DNA from: SHZI01 sp031395645
Lineage (GTDB): Bacteria; Pseudomonadota; Gammaproteobacteria; Steroidobacterales; GCA-2729495
Reading direction: 5' to 3'
DNA: 64,000 nt
Assembly: GCA_031395645.1 (NCBI GenBank)
Contig: JANNJM010000010.1
Span: 1 to 64,000, forward strand
Positions 48,786 through 57,060 of the stretch are shown here, piece by piece (position 1 is the stretch's first letter; each line of letters opens with the position of its first letter). A program made the translations under genes and the position numbers. The notes under the pieces are model-generated. The model was not told the origin of the DNA. It saw nothing but the letters and a program-made list of their open reading frames with translations, and did no database searches.

Positions 48786-49592
48786 ATGTACAGCATCCTT
48801 CTCGCCGCCACCCTGCTGACCGGAACCAGCGCGGCTGCCGCCGCTGCCGCACCGACGCGGGACGAACTTATCGCCGCCGACTACCAGAAAGGCCGAACGG
48901 CGTTTCTCCAGCGTTGCAGCGCCTGCCACACGCTGGCCGATGGGGCCAGCAATCTGCTCGGCCCGAATCTCTGGGGCCTGATCGGGCGCAAGGCAGGCGG
49001 TAGTCCTGGCTTCGCGTCATCGCCGGCACTGCGGGGGGCCGGCTTCAATTGGGACGTAGCCCGCCTCGCGGAGTTTCTTGCGGGCCCGGAACGGCTGATT
49101 CCTGGCACGCGGATGCTGATTCCCGAACCCGTACCGGAATTGGATCGGACCGCGCTGTTGTCCTTCATGCTGCTTGAGATCGGAGGGGCCGACTGGCCAA
49201 AGCCCGCGACGGCAACCGTCCAGCAGAAGATCGACCGCACCCGACCGCTGGCCGAGCGCTTCCCGAGTTTTTTCAATCACCTGATGACCAATACCACCCG
49301 CTACCGGATGGAAACTGCGGGCGGCGAAGTCCGCTTTGACACCTACTTCAATGCGGACGGGTCGGTGTCGTCCAGCGCAAAGACCATCCGGGGGTTCTGG
49401 AACACGGTGGAGCGCAAGGGCATGGAGTTTTTCTGCTACGCCCTGGACGGAATTCCCGCCAAACCGTCGCAGCTCGTCGAGTGCTTCCCCATTGCCGCGA
49501 TGGCAATCCCGCGCTTTGCGGACCCGTTGTGGACCTCGAAGCCCGCGGACGGCGTAATCCTGCACGGGGGAATCGTGGCGGGTCGGCCCTGA
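48786..49592 (+). CDS. Exported c-type cytochrome domain protein
   Basis: A 268-aa periplasmic protein. A signal peptide with a long Ala run ends near residue 23. A class I cytochrome c domain follows: CSACH haem site, LLGPNLWGLIGRKAG and GTRMLIP supplying the Met ligand. The C-terminal 130 residues do not match a domain I know and are rich in aromatic residues. It is probably an electron carrier or a haem-containing sensor. Start ATG 48786 is preferred; a GTG at 48771 is in frame. A REP element follows the stop. Confidence 0.82.
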   Translation: MYSILLAATLLTGTSAAAAAAAPTRDELIAADYQKGRTAFLQRCSACHTLADGASNLLGPNLWGLIGRKAGGSPGFASSPALRGAGFNWDVARLAEFLAGPERLIPGTRMLIPEPVPELDRTALLSFMLLEIGGADWPKPATATVQQKIDRTRPLAERFPSFFNHLMTNTTRYRMETAGGEVRFDTYFNADGSVSSSAKTIRGFWNTVERKGMEFFCYALDGIPAKPSQLVECFPIAAMAIPRFADPLWTSKPADGVILHGGIVAGRP

Positions 49593-49602
49593 GGCGGCAC
49601 CA

Positions 49603-49625
49603 GCAGGAGCGCCTTCAGGCGCGAC
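49603..49625. repeat. REP element at the end of the methyltransferase gene
   Basis: CAGGAGCGCCTTCAGGCGCG matches the family seen at 15404-15428, with hairpin GCGCCTTCAGGCGC. On the minus strand the loop TTCA provides the TGA stop of the methyltransferase (49615-49617). Confidence 0.8.
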
Positions 49626-50178
49626 CGCCGGCCTGCCGAACGGCGCAGAGGCGCTGGCGGACGGCGGGGCGGGGTGACTCCTCGCGACCATGTTCGTAGG
49701 CCACGATGTGCAGGGTCGCGGCGAAGGCGGTCAGCAGTTCGCCGGCTGCCAGCAGAAAGTCCGGGTTCCGGGGCCGCCCCAGGAGTTCGTTGCCGGCGGC
49801 GAAGGTCTCGATGATCAGCACGCCTCCCGGCCGCAGCGCGCCCGGCAGCGTGGCGAAATGCGGTCGATGCAGGTAGTTGGCGATCACAATGCCGGCGAAG
49901 CTCGCCAGCCCGAAGGGCCACCGGCCCGTTTCCAGATCGGTCTCCAGAACCTCGACGCCGGGCTGGTCTGCCAGGTCCACGACACCCTGGACGTCGATGT
50001 CGACCAGTGTCACGGGATGGCCGCGGTCCAAAAAGTAGCGGCCGTGGCGGCCGTTGCCGCACGCCAGATCGAGCACCGGTCCACCGGCGGGGATCAAGCC
50101 CGAGAACCGCACTACCCAGGGCGAAGGTGCGGTGACCGGGGTGGTTGGGCGGTCGAAGCTTTGCATGCGGGTACTCAC
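49615..50178 (-). CDS. Small class I SAM-dependent methyltransferase
   Basis: A 187-aa methyltransferase of the TehB/UbiE-like class: motif I VLDLACGNGRHGRYFLDRGH, VTLVDIDVQGV (acidic residue binding the SAM ribose), PFGLASFAGIVIANYLHRP and LRPGGVLIIETFAAGNE. The substrate is unknown. The start is GTG 50178 or ATG 50166. The stop codon is inside a REP element. It is divergent from the hydroxylase-like gene, 24 bp apart, so it borders the hydroxylase/sulfotransferase cluster and may or may not belong to it. Confidence 0.85.
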   Translation of the reverse strand: MSTRMQSFDRPTTPVTAPSPWVVRFSGLIPAGGPVLDLACGNGRHGRYFLDRGHPVTLVDIDVQGVVDLADQPGVEVLETDLETGRWPFGLASFAGIVIANYLHRPHFATLPGALRPGGVLIIETFAAGNELLGRPRNPDFLLAAGELLTAFAATLHIVAYEHGREESPRPAVRQRLCAVRQAGGRA

Positions 50179-50202
50179 TGAGTTCTGTCACTATTGGGCA
50201 TC

Positions 50203-50841
50203 ATGCTGGATCTGCCGGACCGCCCGGTTCTCGACAAGAGCCATCTCCTTGGCGGTTGCGTGCGGCTGCCCGTCATTATTGACGCGGCAAGGCTGGCGGC
50301 TGAAATCGAGGCTCTGGGTCGGTCGGTCTGGGGCACGACCGATGGCCGGGTCGGCGTGCACAGGGCCGCCGAGGCGCTGTTTCTGCGGGGCCATGCCCCG
50401 GCCGAGGGCGAACTGCCCATCGAGGATCGACCGGTTCTCGATCGCCTGCGGTACGCGCGCCAGGTGCTGGGTCTGCTCGGGGCTCCACCGCAGCGCTGTC
50501 TGCTGGCGCGCCTGCCGCCAGGTGCCACGATAGCGCCGCACATCGATCGCGCACCGTACTTTTCCAAGACGATCCGGATCCATGTGCCGGTAACGACCAA
50601 TGAACGGGTATTCATGCTCTGTGCGGGCCTGAGCTACCAGATGCGCGCCGGTGAGGTCTGGGCGTTGAATAACAGTACGGAGCACGGTGTCTGGAACGCA
50701 GACCCGGAACACTCACGGACGCACCTGATCTGCGACTTCGTCACCACTCCTCCATTCCTCCAGCTCCTTGCGCAGGGTGAACGATCCCTTGGTCGCCACA
50801 ATCCGGAGGTACAGCAGCACCTCGTCGGCGCGCGGACATGA
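50203..50841 (+). CDS. Stand-alone aspartyl/asparaginyl beta-hydroxylase-like oxygenase
   Basis: A 212-aa Fe(II)/2-oxoglutarate enzyme of the Asp/Arg-hydroxylase fold. Iron ligands are visible as His and Asp in APHIDRAPYFSKTIRIHVPV and a distal His in LNNSTEHGVWN; the 2OG-binding Arg is in SRTHLICDFV. It would hydroxylate a protein or amino-acid side chain. It overlaps the following sulfotransferase by ATGA. Its closest relative in the window is the N-terminal half of the fusion encoded at 51534-53345, so the pair of genes mirrors that fusion. ATG 50203 chosen; TTG 50194 also open. Confidence 0.8.
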   Translation: MLDLPDRPVLDKSHLLGGCVRLPVIIDAARLAAEIEALGRSVWGTTDGRVGVHRAAEALFLRGHAPAEGELPIEDRPVLDRLRYARQVLGLLGAPPQRCLLARLPPGATIAPHIDRAPYFSKTIRIHVPVTTNERVFMLCAGLSYQMRAGEVWALNNSTEHGVWNADPEHSRTHLICDFVTTPPFLQLLAQGERSLGRHNPEVQQHLVGART

Positions 50842-51533
50842 TCGTGACCGACCGTTTTGTCTTCCTGCACCTGCACAAGTCGGGTGGGAGTTTTGTCAAC
50901 GAGTGCCTGCGGCAACACGTGTTAGGCGCTAGCCAGATCGGCTACCACTTGCCCGCCAGCCTGATCCCGGAGGCCTTCAGGCACCTGCCGGTGATCGGCC
51001 TGGTTCGAAACCCCTGGAGCTACTACGTGTCCTGGTACAGCTTCCAGCAGCAAAGACCGCAGCGTAACGCGCTCTTTCGCGTCGTCAGTGATGAGGGGCG
51101 ACTGGATTTCAACGGCACCATCAACAACATGCTCGATCTTGGGCAGAACGACGCGATGCTGTCACGGCTGCTGGACCTGCTGCCGAAGGAATACGGCTCA
51201 CAGGGATTAAATCTCCCCGCATTCGCGCTCGCGCCGATCCGTGGCAGCGCCCTGGGCTTCTACTCTTACCTATACCAGTACCTGTACACAGGCGTTACGA
51301 CCGCACTGCACGTCGGTCGCATGGAAGATCTGCCGGAGGAGCTGCTCAGGCTCTTCGAGGTCACCCGTCAGCCGGTGAGCGAAGCCTTGCGCCGCCACCT
51401 TCTCAATGCGCCGCCGGCCAATCGCTCGGCTCACGCACCCTATGGCAGCCACTACGATGAGGCTCTGCGGGAGCGCGTCGCGTCCCGGGATGCCCTGGTT
51501 ATCGGGCGGCACGGCTACGCTTTCGCGCCCTAG
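50838..51533 (+). CDS. Sulfotransferase-like protein
   Basis: A 231-aa protein. FLHLHKSGGSFVNECLRQH near residue 10 is the 5'-phosphosulfate loop of PAPS sulfotransferases, and VRNPWSYYVSWYSFQQ near residue 57 is the 3'-phosphate region. It would move sulfate from PAPS to an OH or NH acceptor. Family members work on carbohydrates, peptides (tyrosine) and lipids; the target is unknown. It is translationally coupled to the hydroxylase upstream. Confidence 0.8.
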   Translation: MIVTDRFVFLHLHKSGGSFVNECLRQHVLGASQIGYHLPASLIPEAFRHLPVIGLVRNPWSYYVSWYSFQQQRPQRNALFRVVSDEGRLDFNGTINNMLDLGQNDAMLSRLLDLLPKEYGSQGLNLPAFALAPIRGSALGFYSYLYQYLYTGVTTALHVGRMEDLPEELLRLFEVTRQPVSEALRRHLLNAPPANRSAHAPYGSHYDEALRERVASRDALVIGRHGYAFAP

Positions 51534-53345
51534 CTAACAGAGCTTCTGCAACCGGAGCCAGGTGTTTTCGACCGCAGGCAGGATCCGTTCAATCAGCCCG
51601 GCATTGGTAAGCCACTTGTCGCGCGCGGGAGGCGTCAGCGTCTGGCGCGACAGGGGCAGTGGCTGCGCCAGCCGTTCCGCAAGGCCGTCGTCCACCCCGA
51701 TGCCTAGAAAGTCGCAAAGGCGTCGGATGGTTGCCGGCGCGGAATCCCTCAGTTCGTCGTAGCGAGCAACCGTCCAGCTCTCCCTGGGTAGCGTGGCAAG
51801 GTCGTCACAGATGCAGCGATTGGCACTGTCCCATTGCCAGGCTGCAATCTCAGGAAGAGGGCGCCCGCGTTGCAGTTGCCATTGAGGCGGCAGCAGCAGC
51901 GACCACGGCCCGTCCCAGCCCGGCAGATCGGGATACGTAACCCAGCGCCCGGAACGCCACGCCTCGATGATGCTGCTGATGTTTTCGCGTGGATCGCGCC
52001 ACAGAAAAATGAAGCGGGCATCAGGGAACAAGCGCTGGAAAAAGGGGATTCGGAGCGCATTCTTCGGGGTCTTCTCCAGGAACCGCAACTCGCGGTCCCG
52101 CAGCGGCTGGCCAGCGCTGTCTTGCAGGCGTTCCCGAATGGCGGCACGCAGCTGCTCGCCGACAGCAGGCGTCATCGCGGCTGCCGTCAGCCGGTTGGAG
52201 TCCGTGGCTGCAGCCCCCGGTCGCAGTTCTGCAAGGCCCTCCACGAGCCAGTGCGCTTCGCCGCCGAGCGTGGCGAGCGACCGGTGAGCTGCGAGGGTCT
52301 CGAAGAGCAGAGTGCTGCCGGAGCGGGGTGCCGAAACGATGAAAATCGGTGTGCGCAGCGAGGGCGCGCTACGTCTCGCGGTTGTCTCGACAGTGCCCGG
52401 GGCTGATGTCGTGGCAAACAGGTGGCGAAGTACGCGGGCCTCGAGGACCTGGTGTGCCGACACCTGGTTGGTGCGCATCACCAGTCTTTGCCCCACTTGC
52501 CGCGAGCCGGCCCGCAGTGCTTCGCAGGCGCTCTGGAAGTCGGCCAGGCCGTCACCGCGCTGGCCGTGCAATGCGCAGAGTTGCCGCCAGTCGTGGCAAA
52601 AATCCTCAAGCAGCATCTGGTACGTGGCTACAGCGCTGCTCGACGCGGCGCTGCTGTCGATGGCCACGAGTTCGCTGCCCAGGTCGCGCAGCAGCATCTG
52701 GACCTCTGCCGCCGGCATGATCTCTTCCGGAGTGTTGCTCTCGGTCATCAGTTGCGGGTCGGCTTCGCTGTCGAACGTGTGCTGACGCCACTGAGTGACC
52801 GGAGTCTCGAACTGCGCGGCAAAGCGCCAGAAGGGCGCAGTTCCGGACGTGTCTGCCACGAGATGAATGCGCTCCACAGTCGTCAGGTTTTCCACGCGAT
52901 GGAGTCGCCAGTTGTCGAACAGCCAGGCCTCACCGGCGGCCATATGCACTCGTTCGCTGCCGCAGTAGAACGCGACATCAGGGTGCGTCTGCACCGGAAT
53001 ATGCACCCTCACCCGCGAAAACCAGTGATGGTCGATGTCCGCGTGGAGAGGGACGACTGCGCCTGGTGCCAGGCGCATCAGCCTGGAGCGGCTCCAGACG
53101 ACGCCGAAGCTCGCCAGGACCTGGCGGATGTACGGCGCCGCCAGCAGGTGCGGCGTGGGCAACATCCGGCCAGCAACGCCATCGTTCTCGCCGCCCTCGA
53201 CGCTGATCAGGCGCACGGAGGAGTTGCCGTCAATTTCGTTCGGATGCGGCGCCCAGGCGCTGGCCGGCACCCGGAAAACTTCGGCCGCCAGGCGCAGGAC
53301 GTCGAACCTGACCGGTAGCCGATAGAAGGGCCGGGGAAGCCGCAT
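51534..53345 (-). CDS. Beta-hydroxylase-sulfotransferase fusion protein
   Basis: A 603-aa fusion. The N-terminal part (about 1-200) has the same oxygenase pattern as the stand-alone gene: PLHADIDHHWFSRVRVHIPV, DNWRLHRVEN and ERIHLVADTSG. A helical linker of about 110 residues follows. The C-terminal part (about 330-603) is a sulfotransferase: IVSAPRSGSTLLFETLAAH (5'-PSB), FLEKTPKN and IFLWRDPRENISSIIEAWRS (3'-PB). Together with the separate gene pair it indicates that hydroxylation and sulfation act on the same target. It starts four bases after the stop of the TPR-hydroxylase gene. ATG 53345 chosen. Confidence 0.85.
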   Translation of the reverse strand: MRLPRPFYRLPVRFDVLRLAAEVFRVPASAWAPHPNEIDGNSSVRLISVEGGENDGVAGRMLPTPHLLAAPYIRQVLASFGVVWSRSRLMRLAPGAVVPLHADIDHHWFSRVRVHIPVQTHPDVAFYCGSERVHMAAGEAWLFDNWRLHRVENLTTVERIHLVADTSGTAPFWRFAAQFETPVTQWRQHTFDSEADPQLMTESNTPEEIMPAAEVQMLLRDLGSELVAIDSSAASSSAVATYQMLLEDFCHDWRQLCALHGQRGDGLADFQSACEALRAGSRQVGQRLVMRTNQVSAHQVLEARVLRHLFATTSAPGTVETTARRSAPSLRTPIFIVSAPRSGSTLLFETLAAHRSLATLGGEAHWLVEGLAELRPGAAATDSNRLTAAAMTPAVGEQLRAAIRERLQDSAGQPLRDRELRFLEKTPKNALRIPFFQRLFPDARFIFLWRDPRENISSIIEAWRSGRWVTYPDLPGWDGPWSLLLPPQWQLQRGRPLPEIAAWQWDSANRCICDDLATLPRESWTVARYDELRDSAPATIRRLCDFLGIGVDDGLAERLAQPLPLSRQTLTPPARDKWLTNAGLIERILPAVENTWLRLQKLC

Positions 53346-53349
53346 CGCT

Positions 53350-54627
53350 TCAGGCCTTTTCCATAGCCTGGCGGAACTCACCGATGGCAACAATGATGCG
53401 GCCGACGGCGGCGCGTTCCAGCTCAGTCAGGTGCGGGTTCCAGAGATCGAGGATGAGGACCACCCGGACCGCTTCGCTGCGATTCCATGCCTCGTGTTCG
53501 TAGGTGTCGTCAAAGACCACGACACGGCCCTGCTCCCAGACGTGCTCCTCGCCGCCGACGCGCAAGGCACAGTCGGGCGGTACCACGAGCGGCAGGTGCG
53601 CGACCACGCGCGCGTTGGTGACGCCGCAATGCGCCAGCAGGTGCGTGCCTGGCGTAAAGACGGAGAACAGGACTTCAGGGCCGTGGCCTGCGACGTGCGA
53701 CAGGGGTAGCCGATCGAGTGCAGCACTGGTTGCAGGACAGGCGGTGCAATTGGCTTCGCGCCGCTCCCCGTGGCGCCAGAAGTAGTGGCCGGTCCAGCTC
53801 GGAGCACCACGGGCGTTGTGCAGATTCTGCGCGGCCAGTTCCGGCGAGCCGAAAACGTCCTCGCTGCCTGCGTCGGCGCGCAGCACCGACTGCAACTCGG
53901 CCTGGATAGCCCTCGTCTGGCCTTCAAATGCTTCGATCCACGGAAACAGGTGGCGGTCAAAGTAGGGCGTCGCCGGCAGGTCCGGGAAGTAGAGAAAGGT
54001 CGGCTGCTGGCGCGCATCCGGGTAGACCGGCTGTTCCTCGTGCAGATAGATGCGCAACATTTTCTCAACCCGCGTGAGGCCGGCTCGCCCGAACTCCGCC
54101 ACGAGTGGCTCGAGGAGGCCGAAATAGAGCGCCCGGCGCCCATCGCGCACCACCTGTGCCGCGTGTGCAACTTCGGATACCAGGGCTGGTGGCGTGGTCG
54201 CCGAATCCAGCCACTTACCCTGCTGCTGCATATCGGCCATCACGCGCGAGTACTGCAGAAGTGCGGCATGGCCGTCACCGATCCGCTCCAGCAGTGCCGC
54301 CAGGTGCAGGCGGGCCGCCGGGAGATTGGTGCTCAGTCGGGTGGCGCGTTCATAGCTTGCGCGTGCACTTACGAGATCGCCCATCAGCTCCGCGGCCCGC
54401 CCGAGGTGGTGATGGCTGGTGGCGTGTTCCGGACTGACAGCGACGGCCCGATTGAGCAGGTCGCGGGCGCGATAAAATTGTCCCAGACGAATCGATGCCA
54501 GCGCGACGATATTGAGCGCCTGAAGGTCGAACGGCGACTCGGTCAGGACGCGCATAAAGGCTTGTTCGGCCTCCTCAACGCGTCCGGACCGGAGCAGCCA
54601 TCGGGCTTCCTGTGAGGCATCAGTCAC
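53350..54627 (-). CDS. TPR-aspartyl/asparaginyl beta-hydroxylase
   Basis: A 425-aa protein. The N-terminal 140 residues form about four TPR units (for example GRVEEAEQAFMRVLTESPFD and HLGRAAELMGDLVSARASYE), which bind proteins. The C-terminal part is a true ASPH/LpxO-type hydroxylase: FTPGTHLLAHCGVTNARVVA with the first His, RVGGEEHVWEQGRVVVFDD, then YEHEAWNRSEAVRVVLILD with the second His and the 2OG Arg. The architecture is like human aspartyl beta-hydroxylase, which also has a TPR region. GTG start, 20 bp from the divergent oxygenase gene. Very likely a protein-modifying enzyme. Confidence 0.9.
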   Translation of the reverse strand: MTDASQEARWLLRSGRVEEAEQAFMRVLTESPFDLQALNIVALASIRLGQFYRARDLLNRAVAVSPEHATSHHHLGRAAELMGDLVSARASYERATRLSTNLPAARLHLAALLERIGDGHAALLQYSRVMADMQQQGKWLDSATTPPALVSEVAHAAQVVRDGRRALYFGLLEPLVAEFGRAGLTRVEKMLRIYLHEEQPVYPDARQQPTFLYFPDLPATPYFDRHLFPWIEAFEGQTRAIQAELQSVLRADAGSEDVFGSPELAAQNLHNARGAPSWTGHYFWRHGERREANCTACPATSAALDRLPLSHVAGHGPEVLFSVFTPGTHLLAHCGVTNARVVAHLPLVVPPDCALRVGGEEHVWEQGRVVVFDDTYEHEAWNRSEAVRVVLILDLWNPHLTELERAAVGRIIVAIGEFRQAMEKA

Positions 54628-54647
54628 TGGAGTATTCCAGCCAGTTG

Positions 54648-55229
54648 ATGAAGGCTTATGATTGTACAGTGAACCTGCAGCACTTCATTCGCACCTACGA
54701 TGCCGATCTGGATACCGCACTCTGTACAAGGATGATCGCTTCGTTCGATGGGCTACCGCGATTTCACCAGTTGAATGGCCGGACAGTGCGTCCCGGACTC
54801 GAGGAATCGGCCTGGACCGAAATCAATGTGAGCCAGCTTTCCGAGCCAAACCTGCTGGGGTTTTTTCGGCATCGGATTACGGTCGCCCTGGAACGCTACA
54901 ACGGTGATATCGGTCTTGCACCTATCCCGATCCCCGATTCACCCAGGACCGCCGATCTGATCCTCAAGCGCTACCTGCCCGATGCAGGCGAAGGCTTCCA
55001 GCCGCATTTTGATTCGGTGCACGACCTGTCAAACCGCTACCTGGTGTTCCTCTGGTACCTGAACGACGTCGAGTCTGGCGGGGAAACGGAATTTCCTCAG
55101 CTGGGCCTGAAGGTCAGCGCGCGTGCAGGGCGCTTGCTGATGTTCCCACCGTACTGGATGTACCAGCACGCAGGATTGCCGCCGCATTCGTCGGCAAAGT
55201 ACATTCTCTCAACCTACCTCCTGTTCTGA
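54648..55229 (+). CDS. Prolyl 4-hydroxylase-like 2OG-Fe(II) oxygenase
   Basis: A 193-aa P4Hc-domain enzyme. The iron-binding HxD is in FQPHFDSVHDLS, the distal His in YQHAGLPP and the 2OG Lys in SSAKYILSTYLLF; YLVFLWYLNDVESGGETEFP is the family signature between them. It would hydroxylate proline or a related residue in a protein or peptide, or a free amino acid. It lies between two TPR genes of opposite strand. The open frame also has ATG 54612, which overlaps the divergent gene, so ATG 54648 is preferred. The 3' end overlaps the TPR-sulfotransferase by 21 bp. Confidence 0.88.
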   Translation: MKAYDCTVNLQHFIRTYDADLDTALCTRMIASFDGLPRFHQLNGRTVRPGLEESAWTEINVSQLSEPNLLGFFRHRITVALERYNGDIGLAPIPIPDSPRTADLILKRYLPDAGEGFQPHFDSVHDLSNRYLVFLWYLNDVESGGETEFPQLGLKVSARAGRLLMFPPYWMYQHAGLPPHSSAKYILSTYLLF

Positions 55230-56975
55230 ATCGGTCGCGGAGCCCGAGTAAGCCCAGCGATCCAGGTAGGGCCGCAGCACAGGCAGCGCCTCGACGAAAA
55301 AAGGCGCGTAGTGTTGCCACCGGCCCACCGCACGCCGGTTTACGGGTTCAATCACCTGGGCATAGCTCGGCGTGCTGATGAAGCCCTTGGCCAGCGCGTG
55401 CGCCGCCGGCGCGAGCTGTGCATCGTCCCAGTCGAGGCCGAGAAAGGCCGTGATGGCCCGGGACTCGGCCTCAAAGTCCGCAACGAATTTCTCATAGCGG
55501 ATCTCACGAACGGCAGGCTGCAATAGTGGGAGCTGCGCGTACCAGAAGTCGAAGGAGCGCACGTAGCCGCGTGCCAGCGTGGGCAGATCGCGGCACAGCA
55601 ATGCGAATTCGGGCGACCGGAAGTGCTGCATGAAGCAACTCAAGACCACGTCGCAGGGGTGGCGAATCGCGAGCAGGATCTGGGCATTGGGAAACAGCCG
55701 GCGGATGCCCGGAAGCCGCAGGAGGTTGAGGGGATTCTTGTCAATCAGACGCTGGTCCGGGGACAGCTGCACTTTCCGCCGCGTCAGTGACCAGTAGTGT
55801 GCCCGGACCTGTGCCAGCTGCGTGCTGGTGAGGCGGGCGAGGGCAGCCGGGTACTCGACACCGAAACCCGCGATCTGGTCGATGGCCTGCTGCAGAAACG
55901 GCTGCTCATCCATGCTCACGAGGGCCGGATGCGCGTCGAGCATCTGCTCCAGCAGGGTCGTGCCCGAGCGCGGGAAGGCGACGATGAACACCGGGCTTTC
56001 CCCGGCCGGAGGTGCGTCCGACTCGTCCCAGGCTGCGATGTCGGCGCTGCTGCACCCGTAGCGGGTGATCAGCAGGGGCGGTTCGCTTAAGTTCGCAGCG
56101 TCCGGGTTGGTCCGGCCAAGGTGGAGGAGCTGGGCATCGTGAGCGTCCATGAGGCACCGGTAGGCTTCGTCATAGCGCTGCCGGGCATCCAGCGCCTTCG
56201 CGAGGGGAAACAGGTAGAGGTGCTTGCGGTGGGGCTCCGGGCAGACCGCCGCGAGCTTCTGGAATCGCTGGCTCGCCTGCTCGTGGCGACCCTGCCGCAG
56301 ATCGATCTGGGCTTCCAGCAACTGCAGGTCAGCGCCCAGAGCGGTGGCGTCTGGCAGCGCTTTTAGCCGTCCCAGCGTCGCCGTGGCCTCGACAATACGA
56401 TTACTGCGTTCCTGAATCTGCGCAAGGCGCAACAGGGTCGCAGGAGACGGATTCGGGCCAGTCGCCGCCCTGGACGCCGCCTGTGCCGCAGCCTCGCTTT
56501 CACCCAGGTTCAGCAAAAGTAGTGCCAGGGCCGCCAGTTGCTCGCTGCTGACAGCCTCGAGATCGGGCCAGTCGGACAGTGCGCTGGTCGCGGCCTCGAT
56601 ATGCAGTGACTCGTAGCAGCACTGGGCGTATTGCAGGCGAATCTCCGTATCTTTCGGTGCTTTCTCCATCGCATCCGCCAGAACGCGCCGGGCAGACTCG
56701 TAGTCGCCACGATCCTGGTGGAGCAATCCCACGTTGTAGAGAAAACTGGCGGAGCCTTCGCCGAGCGCCGCCGCCTCGATGTAGGCAGACAGGGCCTCGT
56801 CAAGCCGCTGTAGCCGCCGCAGCGCGGTACCCAGGTTGACCCAGTGGGCGGCGTGTCGGGGCTGGAGTTGCGTCAGATTCCGGTAGACGGCCACAGCCTC
56901 GCCGTCACGCGACTGGGCGAGAAGCGACAAGCCAAGCCGTGCCAGCGCCTCGACATCAGTTGGGTCGTTCAGCAC
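55209..56975 (-). CDS. TPR-sulfotransferase
   Basis: A protein of about 588 aa. At least six TPR-like units in the first 300 residues (for example DGEAVAVYRNLTQLQPRHAA), then a PAPS sulfotransferase domain: FIVAFPRSGTTLLEQMLDAH (5'-PSB), LIDKNPLNLLRLPGIRRLFP and LAIRHPCDVVLSCFMQHF (3'-PB). TPR-tethered sulfotransferases resemble those that modify protein or peptide tyrosines, but the target is unknown. The open frame runs up to 57083 through a terminator hairpin and into the TonB receptor gene; GTG 56975 is the likely start. It pairs with the TPR-hydroxylase encoded 580 bp further on. Confidence 0.87.
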   Translation of the reverse strand: MLNDPTDVEALARLGLSLLAQSRDGEAVAVYRNLTQLQPRHAAHWVNLGTALRRLQRLDEALSAYIEAAALGEGSASFLYNVGLLHQDRGDYESARRVLADAMEKAPKDTEIRLQYAQCCYESLHIEAATSALSDWPDLEAVSSEQLAALALLLLNLGESEAAAQAASRAATGPNPSPATLLRLAQIQERSNRIVEATATLGRLKALPDATALGADLQLLEAQIDLRQGRHEQASQRFQKLAAVCPEPHRKHLYLFPLAKALDARQRYDEAYRCLMDAHDAQLLHLGRTNPDAANLSEPPLLITRYGCSSADIAAWDESDAPPAGESPVFIVAFPRSGTTLLEQMLDAHPALVSMDEQPFLQQAIDQIAGFGVEYPAALARLTSTQLAQVRAHYWSLTRRKVQLSPDQRLIDKNPLNLLRLPGIRRLFPNAQILLAIRHPCDVVLSCFMQHFRSPEFALLCRDLPTLARGYVRSFDFWYAQLPLLQPAVREIRYEKFVADFEAESRAITAFLGLDWDDAQLAPAAHALAKGFISTPSYAQVIEPVNRRAVGRWQHYAPFFVEALPVLRPYLDRWAYSGSATDSEQEVG

Positions 56976-57010
56976 GTAGCTGACAGGCTCATTGAGCGGG
57001 CCAAAGGAAA

Positions 57011-57036
57011 GGCCGCGCGGCTTGCGCCGCGCGGCC
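57011..57036 (-). terminator. Rho-independent terminator after the TonB receptor gene
   Basis: GGCCGCGCGGC (57011-57021) and GCCGCGCGGCC (57026-57036) form a perfect 11-bp stem with a TTGC loop. On the minus strand it is followed by TTTCCTTT. It separates the receptor from the downstream TPR-sulfotransferase gene on the same strand. Confidence 0.82.
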
Positions 57037-57060
57037 CCTGATCTGCACGTCCGGTCGCGA

